Positions 21,524 to 33,400 of a stretch of DNA of 64,000 bases are shown here, in pieces; the stretch's first letter is position 1; each line of letters begins with the position of its first letter. The DNA comes from Axinella damicornis. Lineage: Eukaryota > Porifera > Demospongiae > Axinellida > Axinellidae. The stretch spans positions 188,501-252,500 of the forward strand of contig OZ007510.1 of the NCBI GenBank assembly GCA_963931865.1. Reading direction: 5' to 3'. The notes under the pieces were generated by a model. It was not told where the DNA came from. It saw only the letters and a program-made list of their open reading frames with translations, and made no database searches. The translations under genes and the position numbers were made by a program.

Positions 21524-22575
21524 CAATGTGACGGACAGTGGCAATGTGACGGACAGTGTGACGGACAGTGGCAATGTGACGGACAGTGTGACGGACAGTG
21601 TGACGGACAGTGGCAATGTGACGGACAGTGGCAATGTGACGGACAGTGGCAATGTGACGGACAGTGGCAATGTGATGGACAGTGGCAATGCGACGGACAG
21701 TGGCAATGCGACGGACAGTGGCAATGTAACGGACAGTGGCAATGTGACGGACAGTGGCAATGTGACGGACAGTGGCAATGTGACGGACAGTGGCAATGGG
21801 ACGGACAGTGGCAATGGGACAGACAGTGGCAATGCGACGGACAGTGGCAATGCGACAGACAGTGGCAATGTGACGGACAGTGGCAATGTGACGGACAGTG
21901 GCAATGTGACGGACAGTGTGACGGACAGTGGCAATGTGACGGACAGTGTGACAGACAGTGGCAATGCGACGGACAGTGGCAATGTGACGGACAGTGGCAA
22001 TGGGACGGACAGTGGCAATGGGACAGACAGTGGCAATGCGACGGACAGTGGCAATGCGACAGACAGTGGCAATGTGACGGACAGTGTGACGGACAGTGGC
22101 AATGCGACAGACAGTGGCAATGTGACGGACAGTGGCAATGTGACGGACAGTGTGACGGACAGTGGCAACACGACGGACAGTGGCAATGCGACAGACAGTG
22201 GCAATGTGACGGACAGTGGCAATGTGACGGACAGTGGCAATGCGACGGACAGTGGCAATGGGATGGACAGTGGCAATGTGACGGTCAGTGGCAATGGGAC
22301 GGACAGTGGCAATGCGACGGACAGTGGCAATGGGACGGACAGTGGCAATGCGACAGACAGTGGCAATGCGACGGACAGTGGCAATGGGACGGACAGTGGC
22401 AATGCGACGGACAGTGGCAATGGGACGGACAGTGGCAATGCGACGGACAGTGGCAATGGGACGGACAGTGGCAATGGGACGGACAGTGGCAATGTGACGG
22501 ACAGTGGCAATGTGACGGACAGTGGCAATGCGACGGACAGTGGCAATGGAACGGACAGTGGCAATGCGACAGCAG
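21524..22575. repeat. 18-bp / 12-bp satellite GGCAATGTGACGGACAGT
   Basis: About 58 units of GGCAATGTGACGGACAGT, some shortened to GTGACGGACAGT, with variants GCGACG and GGGACG. Unit lengths are multiples of 3, so long frames exist on both strands (for example Asp-Ser-Gly-Asn-Val-Thr repeats). I regard these as artefacts: there is no non-repetitive coding flank, splice context or conserved domain. Confidence 0.95.
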
Positions 22576-22618
22576 GCAGTAGAGTAGCACAAAACATAGG
22601 GCTGGCTCAGTTGCACAT

Positions 22619-23412
22619 CCCCCGACCTGACCCTCCTGCCTTGTCCCCTGGCCTGACCCTCCTGCCTTGTCCCCTGGCCTGACTCTCCTGCCTTGTCCCC
22701 CGGCCTGACTCTCCTGCCTTGTCCCCTGGCCTGACCCTCTCCTGCCTTGTCCCTTGGCCTGACCCTCCTGCCTTGTCCCCTGGCCTGACTCTCCTGCCTT
22801 GTCCCCCGGCCTGACCCTCCTGCCTTGTCCCCCGGCCTGACCCTCCTGCCTTGTCCCTTGGCCTGACCCTCCTGCCTTGTCCCTTGGCCTGACCCTCCTG
22901 CCTTGTCCCCTGGCCTGATCCTCCTGCCTTGTCCCCCGGCCTGACTCTCCTGCCTTGTCCCCCGGCCTGACCCTCCTGCCTTGTCCCCCGGCCTGACCCT
23001 CCTGCCTTGTCCCCTGGATGACCCTCCTGCCTTGTCCCCTGGCCTGACCCTCCTGCCTTGTCCCCTGGCCTGACCCTCCTGCCTTGTCCCCTGGCCTGAC
23101 CCTCCTGCCTTGTCCCCTGGCCTGACCCTCCTGCCTTGTCCCCTGGCCTGACCCTCCTGCCTTGTCCCCTGGCCTGACCCTCCTCCTGCCTTGTCCCCTG
23201 GCCTGACCCTCCTCCTGCCTTGTCCCCTGGCCTGACCCTCCTCCTGCCTTGTCCCCTGGCCTGACCCTCTCCTGCCTTGTCCCCTGGATGACCCTCCTGC
23301 CTGGTCCCCAGGCCTGACCCTCCTGCCTTGTCCCCTGGATGACCCTCCTGCCTTGTCCCCTGGCCTGATCCTCCTGCCTTGTCCCCTGGCCTGACCCTCC
23401 TGCCTTGTCCCC
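22619..23412. repeat. 26-bp satellite TGACCCTCCTGCC TTGTCCCCTGGCC
   Basis: About 30 copies of a 26-bp C/T-rich unit directly abut the previous satellite. There are substitutions (GACTCTCC, CCCTTGG) and short insertions (CTCCTCC, CTCTCC). The strand asymmetry (pyrimidine-rich top strand) is strong. Confidence 0.95.
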
Positions 23413-24088
23413 TTGTTTTCCAGTTGCCCCACTAAGTACAACTTACACAATAGCTGATACACGAATGACGTCACTTAAGACATAATCATGCCTAACTAAT
23501 ACCACCATTAGATGGTATACACCCAGATGGTATACTGGTACACCAACAGGCAAGTTGAACAACAAATGAATATTACTGCACTGCTGTAGTACCAGATCCA
23601 GAAAGGGACTCTATCAGTGCGCAACTAGCAGAATTGTAGGCCCAGGCACCACGACGCAATCCTCTGTGTCCATACCTGTGGCTAGTACTTGCAATATCAT
23701 AAAAGCTATATGAATAGACCATACCCATGCAGTAACCATGGTACACTTTAACATAGGTTGGGTCGTTTGATGAGACAGCGCTGTGCTTTTAAAAGAAAGA
23801 GGTCAGGGTGTGACTGGTTTATGGAGGCAGGAGGCCTGGAATGAGGCAACTCGAGATCGTTACTCAGCTATCTTGCTGGTAGTAATGCGTGAGTAGGGCA
23901 TGCCTGTTCTATTGGGATGGCAGTGCAACCTGAGTTTCCTCCACTCCACCAAGCTGGGAGAGGACTGAGGGGGTTCTTGCGGGCCAGGAAACAGGAAAGA
24001 ATCAGTTGGAAGAAGTTCAATAAACAAAGTATGGACCACCAAGAGCATGCCAGCCCACAGCGCAAGCTGACTCTTCCCACCTGGCCTC

Positions 24089-24172
24089 AGTGTGGTGTCA
24101 CAGTGTGGTGTCACAGTGTGGTGTCACAGTGTGGTGTCACAGTGTGGTGTCACAGTGTGGTGTCACAGTGTG
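24089..24172. repeat. 13-bp tandem repeat TGTGGTGTCACAG
   Basis: Six to seven perfect copies of TGTGGTGTCACAG; each contains the small palindrome CTGTGAC/GTCACAG across the unit junction. Confidence 0.9.
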
Positions 24173-24333
24173 GTACGCCATGTGTGTATGATAATCTGAT
24201 ACACGGATCAGCTGGGGAACTTCACTGGCTTCTGAAGGTATACAGGAGCCAAGTTCCATATTTTTCATAATGCACCCACAAATTGATCAGACAGAGTTAT
24301 GGACAGACACCACTCCAGCCTAGCATACGTTGC

Positions 24334-24644
24334 TAGGCCTTGGCCAATTATGCTCAAAAATTGTTCTATTAAGCTATGCTCCAATGCTTTAATTATGCCT
24401 CCAAGATTTGTTTTAATATGCTCACATTATGCTCGTTCATAATATCATTCACGAAAATTAGCCCTGTATCGGAAGTTGATATTGACATTCAGCCTCGTTC
24501 TAGCTGTTCTAGCACATAAACCCAAAACACCAACTAAGTCAGACCTTCCCATATTATTATGCTCTTAACAACTCTTCATTATGCCAGCAAATGCTCTAAT
24601 GCTTCCACCTACTATTATGCTCGAGCATAGTTCGCCGAGGCCTG
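24334..24644. mobile_element. Decayed TAGGCCTTG-family MITE
   Basis: The left end TAGGCCTTGGCCAATTATGC pairs imperfectly with the right end GCATAGTTCGCCGAGGCCTG. The family is the same as the intact element at 62137-62663. The interior is rich in ATTATGCTC. No intact target duplication is visible. Confidence 0.65.
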
Positions 24645-25261
24645 ATATATATCATGTGATGGTACGTGGAGATGCCCCACCCTCACATTGTGCACTAGGG
24701 ACCGTGTTCCGGGAAGGGGAGTGCTAGCTAGAACAAACATGTGACACAGAGTATTTATATGTGGAACAACTTATGTACACTTACAACTGCTGGCACTCAC
24801 TTATATACACTATAGTTACTCTTCTGAAACAACCTGGTGTACGAACTAAAATTCTTGGAAAGTCTGGCAAGGTATTCAACCCCTGCCTTCATATTCCTTG
24901 CCCTAATGCATTTGTCTTACAATTTCATACACTTTGACAAGGTGGGTGTTCTCAGTGCAAGTGAACTATGATAGAGTCAGTGGGCTGTAACTGAGTGCCA
25001 ATAACAATAATGAAATACGGTAACTTCTTAGAATAGGCACTACATGAAACCCTAAACCACTCACCAAGGGCCAGCGGGCCAGATGTCATACATCGTTGTC
25101 ACTCCAGGACTATTGGCAATCTGTCACTACTCACAAGGAATTAGCTAGCGTTGAACCCCAGGACTTGTCAGTTGACTGAACTTGGAGTCCAAATGCAGCT
25201 ATGCCCAATATAGTTGGTGCTCACACAGGAGACCTTCAGGTCTATTGAGTTAGAAACCTGA

Positions 25262-25325
25262 CTGATCCCTGCAGCTGGTCCTATAGACTGATCCCTGCAG
25301 CTGGTCCTATAGACTGATCCCTGCA
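25262..25325. repeat. 26-bp unit, 2.5 copies
   Basis: CTGATCCCTGCAGCTGGTCC followed by TATAGA is repeated head to tail, the third copy partial. Its CCTGCAG core is again acceptor-like. It is short and isolated. Confidence 0.7.
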
Positions 25326-25594
25326 GCAGACTGGGCAGTCTAGCAGATGTTATTAGTATGCATGAGGTGCTGACCAATCAGATTGTAGCACAGTAGTATA
25401 GTGATCGTGAATATTACAACTCTGGAAGTGGGAGTGGGACCTACCAGACCTCTGGGGACCTACTGTACTTTGCTGGGCAGAAATTGGTTTTTGTACTCTA
25501 CTTTAGCATATTCATTGTTTAGCAAGTTGTAAATCTACTGATAGTGTATGCCTACGACATGACAGTAGCAGTTAGCTAACTCCTGTGTGCCCAT

Positions 25595-26054
25595 TAGGCT
25601 TGCGGAAATTATTCCCCAAATTTTGCCCATTATTCTATTCTTTTATTCCTAAAAATTTTACCTATTATTCCCAAGACAGCCACCTATTATTCTCAATGAA
25701 AAACCAAACCGTGAGACCGAACTCTCCTTCACACCTTGCGTCGGCGATCGAGATAGCCTTAGTAAAGACCATCGCTGGCTTCTCTTCACCCGAACGGAGG
25801 GTTAGCTTTTACTTCACGCTTCCTAGCTAACTCAGAGGGCTCTGGGAACTTGAGCCTACCTAGTAGAGAGCTAGTAGATTGGCTACACTCTCCTTTCTCC
25901 GACGAACAGTCGCTAGCAGCCATTTCCGCCACGTGATAATCCGTTTTTTCTAATTCCTTCCCCGGTAAACTCACCGATTATTCCGGAAATATTCTTCATT
26001 CTTTGTGCTACCTATTATTCTTTTATTATTCCCGGAATAATTTCCGCAAGCCTA
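25595..26054. mobile_element. hAT-like MITE, 8-bp TSD GTGCCCAT
   Basis: The terminal inverted repeats TAGGCTTGCGGAAATTATTC and GAATAATTTCCGCAAGCCTA are perfect over 20 bp. The element is 460 bp. The flanking duplication GTGCCCAT is at 25587-25594 and 26055-26062. Interior sub-terminal CCTATTATTC motifs resemble those of the 20067 element (GGAATAATAGG) in reverse, suggesting related transposases. Confidence 0.92.
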
Positions 26055-27000
26055 GTGCCCATCCATTCCTTCCTCAAATTATCTCTCTATAACCCTAATT
26101 AGCCCTAACCCACAACTATCTACAAGTGCAACACATACACAGGTGCATTATACATGTTGGGATGATGGATATCAATAACACTATAATTAGTAGGAGTCAT
26201 AACATTATTGTCTCCATCACTACATGGCAGCAGTACACTTTCACAACAATAGCAATCTCCAGTATAATTATCGTGCAGAGCAGACAGTGTTGTCACAGAA
26301 AATCACCTCCCCTAGTTATCTCGGCTAGAAGTTATTGCAGCCATCGATCCGCAGAAACATGCAGGGCTACCGTCATATGCATTCGCATGCAGCAAATCTC
26401 TCAATTCTCATGCACTTTTGGGACAGTTTTACAAATACTCACCCCGCATGATATGCATGCACGTACATAATATAGGTATACATGTTGACACAAGGGAATG
26501 CGAAATTCTACTCGGCTACAAAGCTAAAGAAGTACTTGCAGATATTATCGTACTGATTCGTAGCCTAGTCTGCACCGGCGGGCCAGACACTGTACGTCTG
26601 CCGGCGAGACTATATGTAGCGATAACTGCACGCTTACACGCACTTCTGAACTTACATGTACCACTGGACTCTCCACAGCGTATAAATGTCTCTCCGACCT
26701 GATGATGTCCTCGGCTCGTTCGGATGTACACACTCGACAGCCCAGCCCAGCTGAGTACGATCTATTTATACACGGAACATTGTGTGGCTTCAAGGAACGC
26801 AATTAATATTATGCAAATCCGAATTGAATTTTGATGACAAACTCATTCCTGGAAGGGAGTGAAACTCCCTCCGACTTCTAATCTGTCTATCTACAAGGAA
26901 ACGCAAACCGCAAAAAGTCATTGCAAAACTATAGCATGCGCATGCGTCAGTGACAGTGTTATCCTGGTGCACACTTAGCCTCGTCCCCAGGCCTCCGCCC

Positions 27001-27075
27001 AGATTTTATCTTGCATCCATACACGTGGAGGAAAAAAATCCCCCGATTTTTCTCCACAGCTGCAAGATAAAATCT
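27001..27075. repeat. Nested hairpin
   Basis: The outer arms AGATTTTATCTTGCA / TGCAAGATAAAATCT are perfect (15 bp) and the inner arms are GTGGAGGAAAAAAATC / GATTTTTCTCCAC. TCGTCCCCAGGCC stands just left. It is probably a fold-back element of the same class as the hairpin MITEs. Confidence 0.75.
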
Positions 27076-27435
27076 CTGATGGGAAATGCAGGTGGGCGAT
27101 ATTGAAAATTGAGCTACGATGATACTGTTGAACCAACTATTACACTCACTGTGGTACATGGTGTTTGTGTACACAACACAAACACCTGATAGTAGAAAAG
27201 TTTCGATTTCCATGGCCAGTAGTGATCACATTAACTTCAGATTTCTGCTACGTACATGTATGCTGACCTTACAGGACCGCACCCAGCACCCGTTATCATT
27301 AGCATACTGATGACGGGCACCTTTTGCGCCGTGCGGCAAACAAATACCATCATACCATATCTGGCACATGTAAAGATATTTCGACAAGCACAACATATAC
27401 ACATGTATCATTTTCTGAACACCCGCCACCCCTGA

Positions 27436-30400
27436 CTACTGTGGTGTCTCTGTGCTAGGGTCCAGTCGGCAGACCTGGACCACAAGGGGAGAGCTGGGCC
27501 CATAGAAACCCTCAGTTGGCTGCAGAGCCACGGGTACCGCAGTGCACTCGAACACACTGGAAAGGTCTGCATTGAGTTGCGTATGTGCATAGAATAATAT
27601 TATAGGCCCTGCAGCTGGACTAGTCAACACAAAAGAAAACCAATTTCCTACTAATGCACCTTCTGCACGGAAAGGAGGCCCTGAGGCATACTTTGGTGGG
27701 TATACTCGGAGGAATGTCATGTGTCTGAGCTGAAGCTGGTGACGGGAGAGTGCAGTGGCAATTGCCTGAAGTCCTGCCTTCACAGCTTCCTGGAGGTGGC
27801 AGGCGGGGAAGGGGAGTGGTGCTGTGAGGGAGAGCGGTGTGTGAGAGGGTGGCAGATGGGAGAGGGGAGTGAGAGAGAGGAGGAGTGTGAGAGGGTGGGA
27901 GGCAGGGAAGGGGAGTGGTGCTGTGAGGGAGAGGGGAGTGAGGGAGAGGAGTCTGTGAGAGGGTGGGAGGCGGGGAAGGGGAGTGGTGCTGTGAGGGAGA
28001 GCGGTGTGTGAGAGGGTGGCAGATGGGAGAGGGGAGTGGTGCTATAAGGGAGAGGGGGAGTCTGTGGGAGGAGGGGGAGGGGAGTGGTGCTGTGAGAAAG
28101 CGGAGGGGTCAGTGAGAGGGTGGCAGATGGGAGAGGGGAGTGGTGCTGTGGGGGAGAGGAGGGAGAGGAGGCGTATTGTGAGGGGGAGGGGTATTTTGAG
28201 TGGTAATGGGAGTAGTGCTGTGAGGGAGTAGAGAGAGGAGTGGTGCCGTGGCAGATAGGGTACTGTGAATGTCAGATAGCTTTTGAAACAAGTTCACACA
28301 CTTCCTATAAACGGTCATTGTCCCCACCAGCGTTTAGGAAGGTATGTTGCAATGACTAAGCATTCTACCAACCAGCTTCTCCTCACCTACAGTGGCAGTC
28401 CAGCACCCCACCTCCAGCCCAGGGGACCATGCCTCCTGGAGAGAGACCACACCCACATCCCCTTCCACCCAACTCTTAGCACAGTCTAAGGGAAACAAGC
28501 AGCACATTCCACTAGTTAATAGTGTACTACAACAGAAACAGTTCACTAACACAGTAACACACATGCAACGGTGTGGGGGGAGGAGCAGACAGTAACATAC
28601 ATTCAATGGTGTGGGGGGAGGAGCGAACAGCAAGGAAGTGCCATTCAACACAGGCACCCCTAGGCAATGCAGGTACTCTGAGGAAGGTCAGGGGACAGCT
28701 GGAACACCCGGCCAGACACTGCGAGGAGGAAAACAGCCTAAATAGAGACTTGAGCTTCGTAGGAGTACAAGTACCTGAAATAATAGTTGTTCTTATAAAT
28801 TGTGGAATTTAAATTGATATTAAATTTGATACTGTGGGTTGCAGAGCTTGTACTTGCAGCAGTTGAAGTGCAATTATTGTAAGTAGCTCCCACTCACAAC
28901 TACAGAACCTCCGATAGTGGATCTTCCGATAAGGGGACACAATACCCTCTACAAAGCACGATTTCAAGGCCCCAAATAATTGGTTTCCCATAAGGCATTG
29001 TGAACCACTGGGAAGAGGTCAATTTGTCCTCTATTCAGAGGTTTTGCGTACTACTTAATCACTGATTCTAGGAAGAAAAATCATCATGGCAGGCTGTGTG
29101 GGAGCTCACTCCGGTGCCCCCTCACCTTGGCCCATGCCTGCGTGGCTGCCCACCACGCCTCCTCTGTTGTGAAGTAACATGTACCACAAAGGGCAGAGCC
29201 CAGGTGGGCGTGGCAGGCTCCCAGGACACGTTGCACGTGTGTGAGGGACAGCGTGGGTTGCTCAGTCTCTCCCGCCAGTGTCATTGAGCCCGGGTGGAGG
29301 CCAATCTGACCGGCTGCGAACACAATGTCTGACGACTGTGGTGGCATGTTGGTGCATGTGACGTGGTAGTGTGAGTTGGTGAGAGGTGAGGGGTGGGGCA
29401 GAGAGGTGCGGGTGAGGGGTGGGGCAGAGAGGTGAGGGTGAGGGGTGGGGCAGAGAGGTGAGGGTGAGGGGTGGGGCAGAGAGGTGCGGGTGAGGGGTGG
29501 GGCAGAGAGGTGCGGGTGAGGGGTGGGGCAGAGAGGTGAGGGTGAGGGGTGGGGCAGAGAGGTGCGGGTGAGGGGTGGGGCAGAGAGGTGAGGGTGAGGG
29601 GTGGGGCAGAGAGGTGAGGGTGAGGGGTGGGACAGAGAGGTGAGGGTGAGGGGTGGGGCAGAGAGGTGAGGGTGAGGGGTGGGGCAGAGAGGTGAGGGTG
29701 AGGGGTGGGACAGAGAGGTGAGGGTGAGGGGTGGGGCAGAGAGGTGAGGGTGAGGGGTGGGGCAGAGAGGTGAGGGTGAGGGGTGGGGCGGAGAGGTGAG
29801 GGTGAGGAATGGGACGGAGAGGTGAGGGTGAGGGGTGGGGCGGAGAGGTGTGGGTGAGGGGTGGGACAGAGAGGTGAAGGTGAGAGGGGGGGAACAGTAG
29901 AGACAGATGGAGCAAGCAAGGAGATGCAGCCGGGGCAGAGGGAGGTAGGGCATGCAGAGAGAGGTAGGTAGTCGATAGAGAGGCAAACTCTTCAGTATTG
30001 ACTCACAGAGTATGCTTGGCTGTATGGGCCAATGTTGGCGGGGGCCCAGTGCGATATGGACTGCACGTGCATGGAGCTCCTCCCATCCCCTCCCTCCCTC
30101 TCCCCGCACACACCCTCCATCCTCACAAGCACACCCTCTGGCAGTGACAGCTGGATACATACCCTGCAAGTGGACATGTGACTGACTGGGCTTAATCAAC
30201 CGATTCAGACCGCTAATGACCGAAGGATTCATTAACTGAAGGATTCAGTGTGCTATTGACAGGATAATGGCTAGACAGATGCATGCATATTAGGTCTCCA
30301 CAGACGTATATACCAGGTCACTTAAGATGCTCCTGGTAGTGTGTTAAGCTATGAAGCAGAAGGACGATTGCTGATACAGTACACAAAATTGTATGCTACC

Positions 30401-33400
30401 ATAGCAACACCTACCTTGCTGGAGGCTTGCTGGGGAAGAGAGGGGCATACGCTGCATTGACAGCGGCATAGTCAGTCATGTGTGCTAGGTAGAGGTACAC
30501 CAGTACCACGTCTCCCCAGCTGCTCCCCACACCTGACAAACACCCTGCAGTGAGGGGTCAGGATTAAACACACAGGATAAACACCCTGCAGTGAGGGGTC
30601 AGGATAAACACCCTGCAGTGAGGGGTCAGGATAAACACCCTGCAGTACATGACACAATTTGTTGAGGCCTGAACTCTTCATACCATTAATTGTCCAGTGA
30701 TGAGTGGTAGTTATTCCTACCCTCTGAACACTCCACATTTCCATGACCAGTTCATACTGATCCTGTGGGCTGGCCCTTGCTGCAGGATATTTGTCCTGAC
30801 CCCTCACTGCAGGGATCCTGACCCCTCACTGCAGGGTGTTTATCCTGACCCCTCACTGCAGGGTGTTTGTCCTGACCCCTCACTGCAGGGTGTTTATCCT
30901 GACCCCTCACTGCAGGGTGTTTATCCTGACCCCTCACTGCAGGGTGTTTATCCTGACCCCTCACTGCAGGGTGTTTATCCTGACCCCTCACTGCAGGGTG
31001 TTTATCCTGACCCCTCACTGCAGGGTGTTTATCCTGACCCCTCACTGCAGGGTGTTTATCCTGACCCCTCACTGCAGGGTGTTTGTCCTGACCCCTCACT
31101 GCAGGGTGTTTGTCCTGACCCCTCACTGCAGGGTGTTTATCCTGACCCCTCACTGCAGGGTGTTTGTCCTGACCCCTCACTGCAGGGTGTTTGTCCTGAC
31201 CCCTCACTGCAGGGTGTCTATCCTGACCCCTCACTGCAGGGTGTTTGTCCTGACCCCTCACTGCAGGGTGTTTGTCCTGACCCCTCACTGCAGGGTGTTT
31301 GTCCTGACCCCTCACTGCAGGGTGTTTGTCCTGACCCCTCACTGCAGGGTGTTTATCCTGACCCCTCACTGCAGGGTGTTTGTCCTGACCCCTCACTGCA
31401 GGGTGTTTGTCCTGACCCCTCACTGCAGGGTGTTTATCCTGACCCCTCACTGCAGGGTGTTTATCCTGACCCCTCACTGCAGGGTGTTTGTCCTGACCCC
31501 TCACTGCAGGGTGTTTATCCTGACCCCTCACTGCAGGGTGTTTATCCTGACCCCTCACTGCAGGGTGTTTATCCTGACCCCTCACTGCAGGGTGTTTGTC
31601 CTGACCCCTCACCGCAGGGTGTTTGTCCTGACCCCTCACTGCAGGGTGTTTGTCCTGACCCCTCACTGCAGGGTGTTTATCCTGACCCCTAGCATTCCAG
31701 TATTTGAGACCTTAACTCCCACACTTGGTATGTAAACATGTTTAACTCTTTGCTCACAGAAACTGCACTAATCACTACTTGGGTTAGCATTTTAAATAAA
31801 CGACAACCTAGCTATCCAGACACGCTCAATGCAACTTTAGCCTGGTACTCGGGTTCTGACTATCACAGCTACTCACCTCCCAATGCTGTGAGCAGCTGCT
31901 CAGTTTGTTCAGAGGCAGAGCTGAGGCTGGTCTCTCCATCCCCCGCCAGCCACACCCACTTTCCCCGCCTCACACCTGCAATGGCACCTCAACAGTACAA
32001 GCCATGTTCTCCTTTAACACACAATTCCCAACGCACACTTAGTCTCCTGTCTTGTGGGTAGCACCAGCTCCGGCACCAGCATGGGACCCACCTGTGATTG
32101 AATGCACTAAGGTAGCACCTGTGATTGACCACTCAACGTACACAAGGTTTCCAGTGCAGAAACTGCAGAACCATAAATTATTACTCTCTCACCTCATCAC
32201 TACACGGAGGAAGGGGAGTACTGACGGCTGCAGACATCGCCTGGATGGATAGAGTGTTAACAACTGAATGTCTCACAATGGGAACCAACTGTGAATAGCG
32301 GCTGGTGATTTAAGACCTGCGGGAATGAACCTGTAATTACTATCTGCAGATCAGAGGGATGATGTAACCCGGTACGCTACTTGCAGGCTGTCCTAGTGCT
32401 GCAAGGCATACTACAGCCTCATTCCCAGGCTGCGTGGCTGGGAAGGAGGCTAGGCATACTACAGCCTCATTCCCAGGCTGCGTGGCTGGGAGGAGGCTAG
32501 GCATACTACAGCCTCATTCCCAGGCTGCGTGGCTGGGAGGAGGCTAGGCATACTACAGCCTCATTCCCAGGCTGTGTGGCTGGGAAGGAGGCTAGGCATA
32601 CTACAGCCTCATTCCCAGGCTGCGTGGCTGGGAGGAGGCTAGGCATACTACAGCCTCATTCCCAGGCTGCGTGGCTGGGAAGGAGGCTAGGCATACTACA
32701 GCCTCATTCCCAGGCTGCGTGGCTGGGAAGGAGGCTAGGCATACTACAGCCTCATTCCCAGGCTGCGTGGCTGGGAAGGAGGCTAGGCATACTACAGCCT
32801 CATTCTCAGGCTGCGTGGCTGGGAAGGAGGCTAGGCATACTACAGCCTCATTCCCAGGCTGCGTGGCTGGGAAGGAGGCTAGGCATACTACAGCCTCATT
32901 CTCAGGCTGCGTGGCTGGGAAGGAGGCTAGGCATACTACAGCCTCATTCCCAGGCTGCGTGGCTGGGAAGGAGGCTAGGCATACTACAGCCTCATTCCCA
33001 GGCTGTGTGGCTGGGAAGGAGGCTAGGCATACTACAGAGAGCCTGAAGCTCCCAGAATGGTTCCACAGGTGAGCTACTGGGTACCACGTGGTAAACACAC
33101 TCCAACCTTCCTCAGAGCTCACATAAAGTACAATGCTTTACTGATGTGGCCCAACTCAGGATGGCATGTACTACCATGTAAGGGTTCAGGGCAAAACACG
33201 GTACTCAAATATTTATCCAAACTGATTTGGACCAGCCACCCCAAAACACACACCACTGGTTTGTCTCTGAGTTGCAGCTCCTTCAGCTTCAGGTACCCTA
33301 CTGGAGCAAAGGCATCGTCAGAGTGGATGCATACTTCTGAGCTAGTACTGCAGGAGGGAGGGGGGGAGGGGAGGAGGGCATGAGGGAGGGAGGGAGGGAG

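Larger units (their letters stand above)
19551..27435. other. 7.9-kb stretch without recognised gene: satellites and MITEs
   Basis: Between the BK channel and DPH6 I find no exon that I can name. The region contains four tandem arrays (19677-20056, 21524-22575, 22619-23412, 24089-24172), hAT-like MITEs (20067-20486, 24334-24644, 25595-26054) and a nested hairpin (27001-27075). The rest (20.5-21.5, 23.4-24.1, 24.7-25.6 and 26.1-27.0 kb) is A/T-rich sequence in which I see nothing I can support. Confidence 0.6.

Noticed and set aside
21498..23474. 658-aa minus-strand frame and 355-384-aa frames
   Set aside because: They lie almost wholly within the 18-bp and 26-bp satellites and open frames exist on both strands at once.
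26126..26802. Possible small genes in several frames
   Set aside because: Short overlapping frames on both strands have no recognisable domain, splice pattern or repeat support.
29084..30232. 382-aa Pro/Ser/Thr-rich minus-strand frame
   Set aside because: It is DPH6 exon 29126-29335 read through into the intronic 26-bp repeat and back into the next exon; only the exon parts are coding.
30697..31735. ~300-aa frames (GVYPDPSLQ repeats and complements)
   Set aside because: They are the 27-bp intronic minisatellite of DPH6, not protein.
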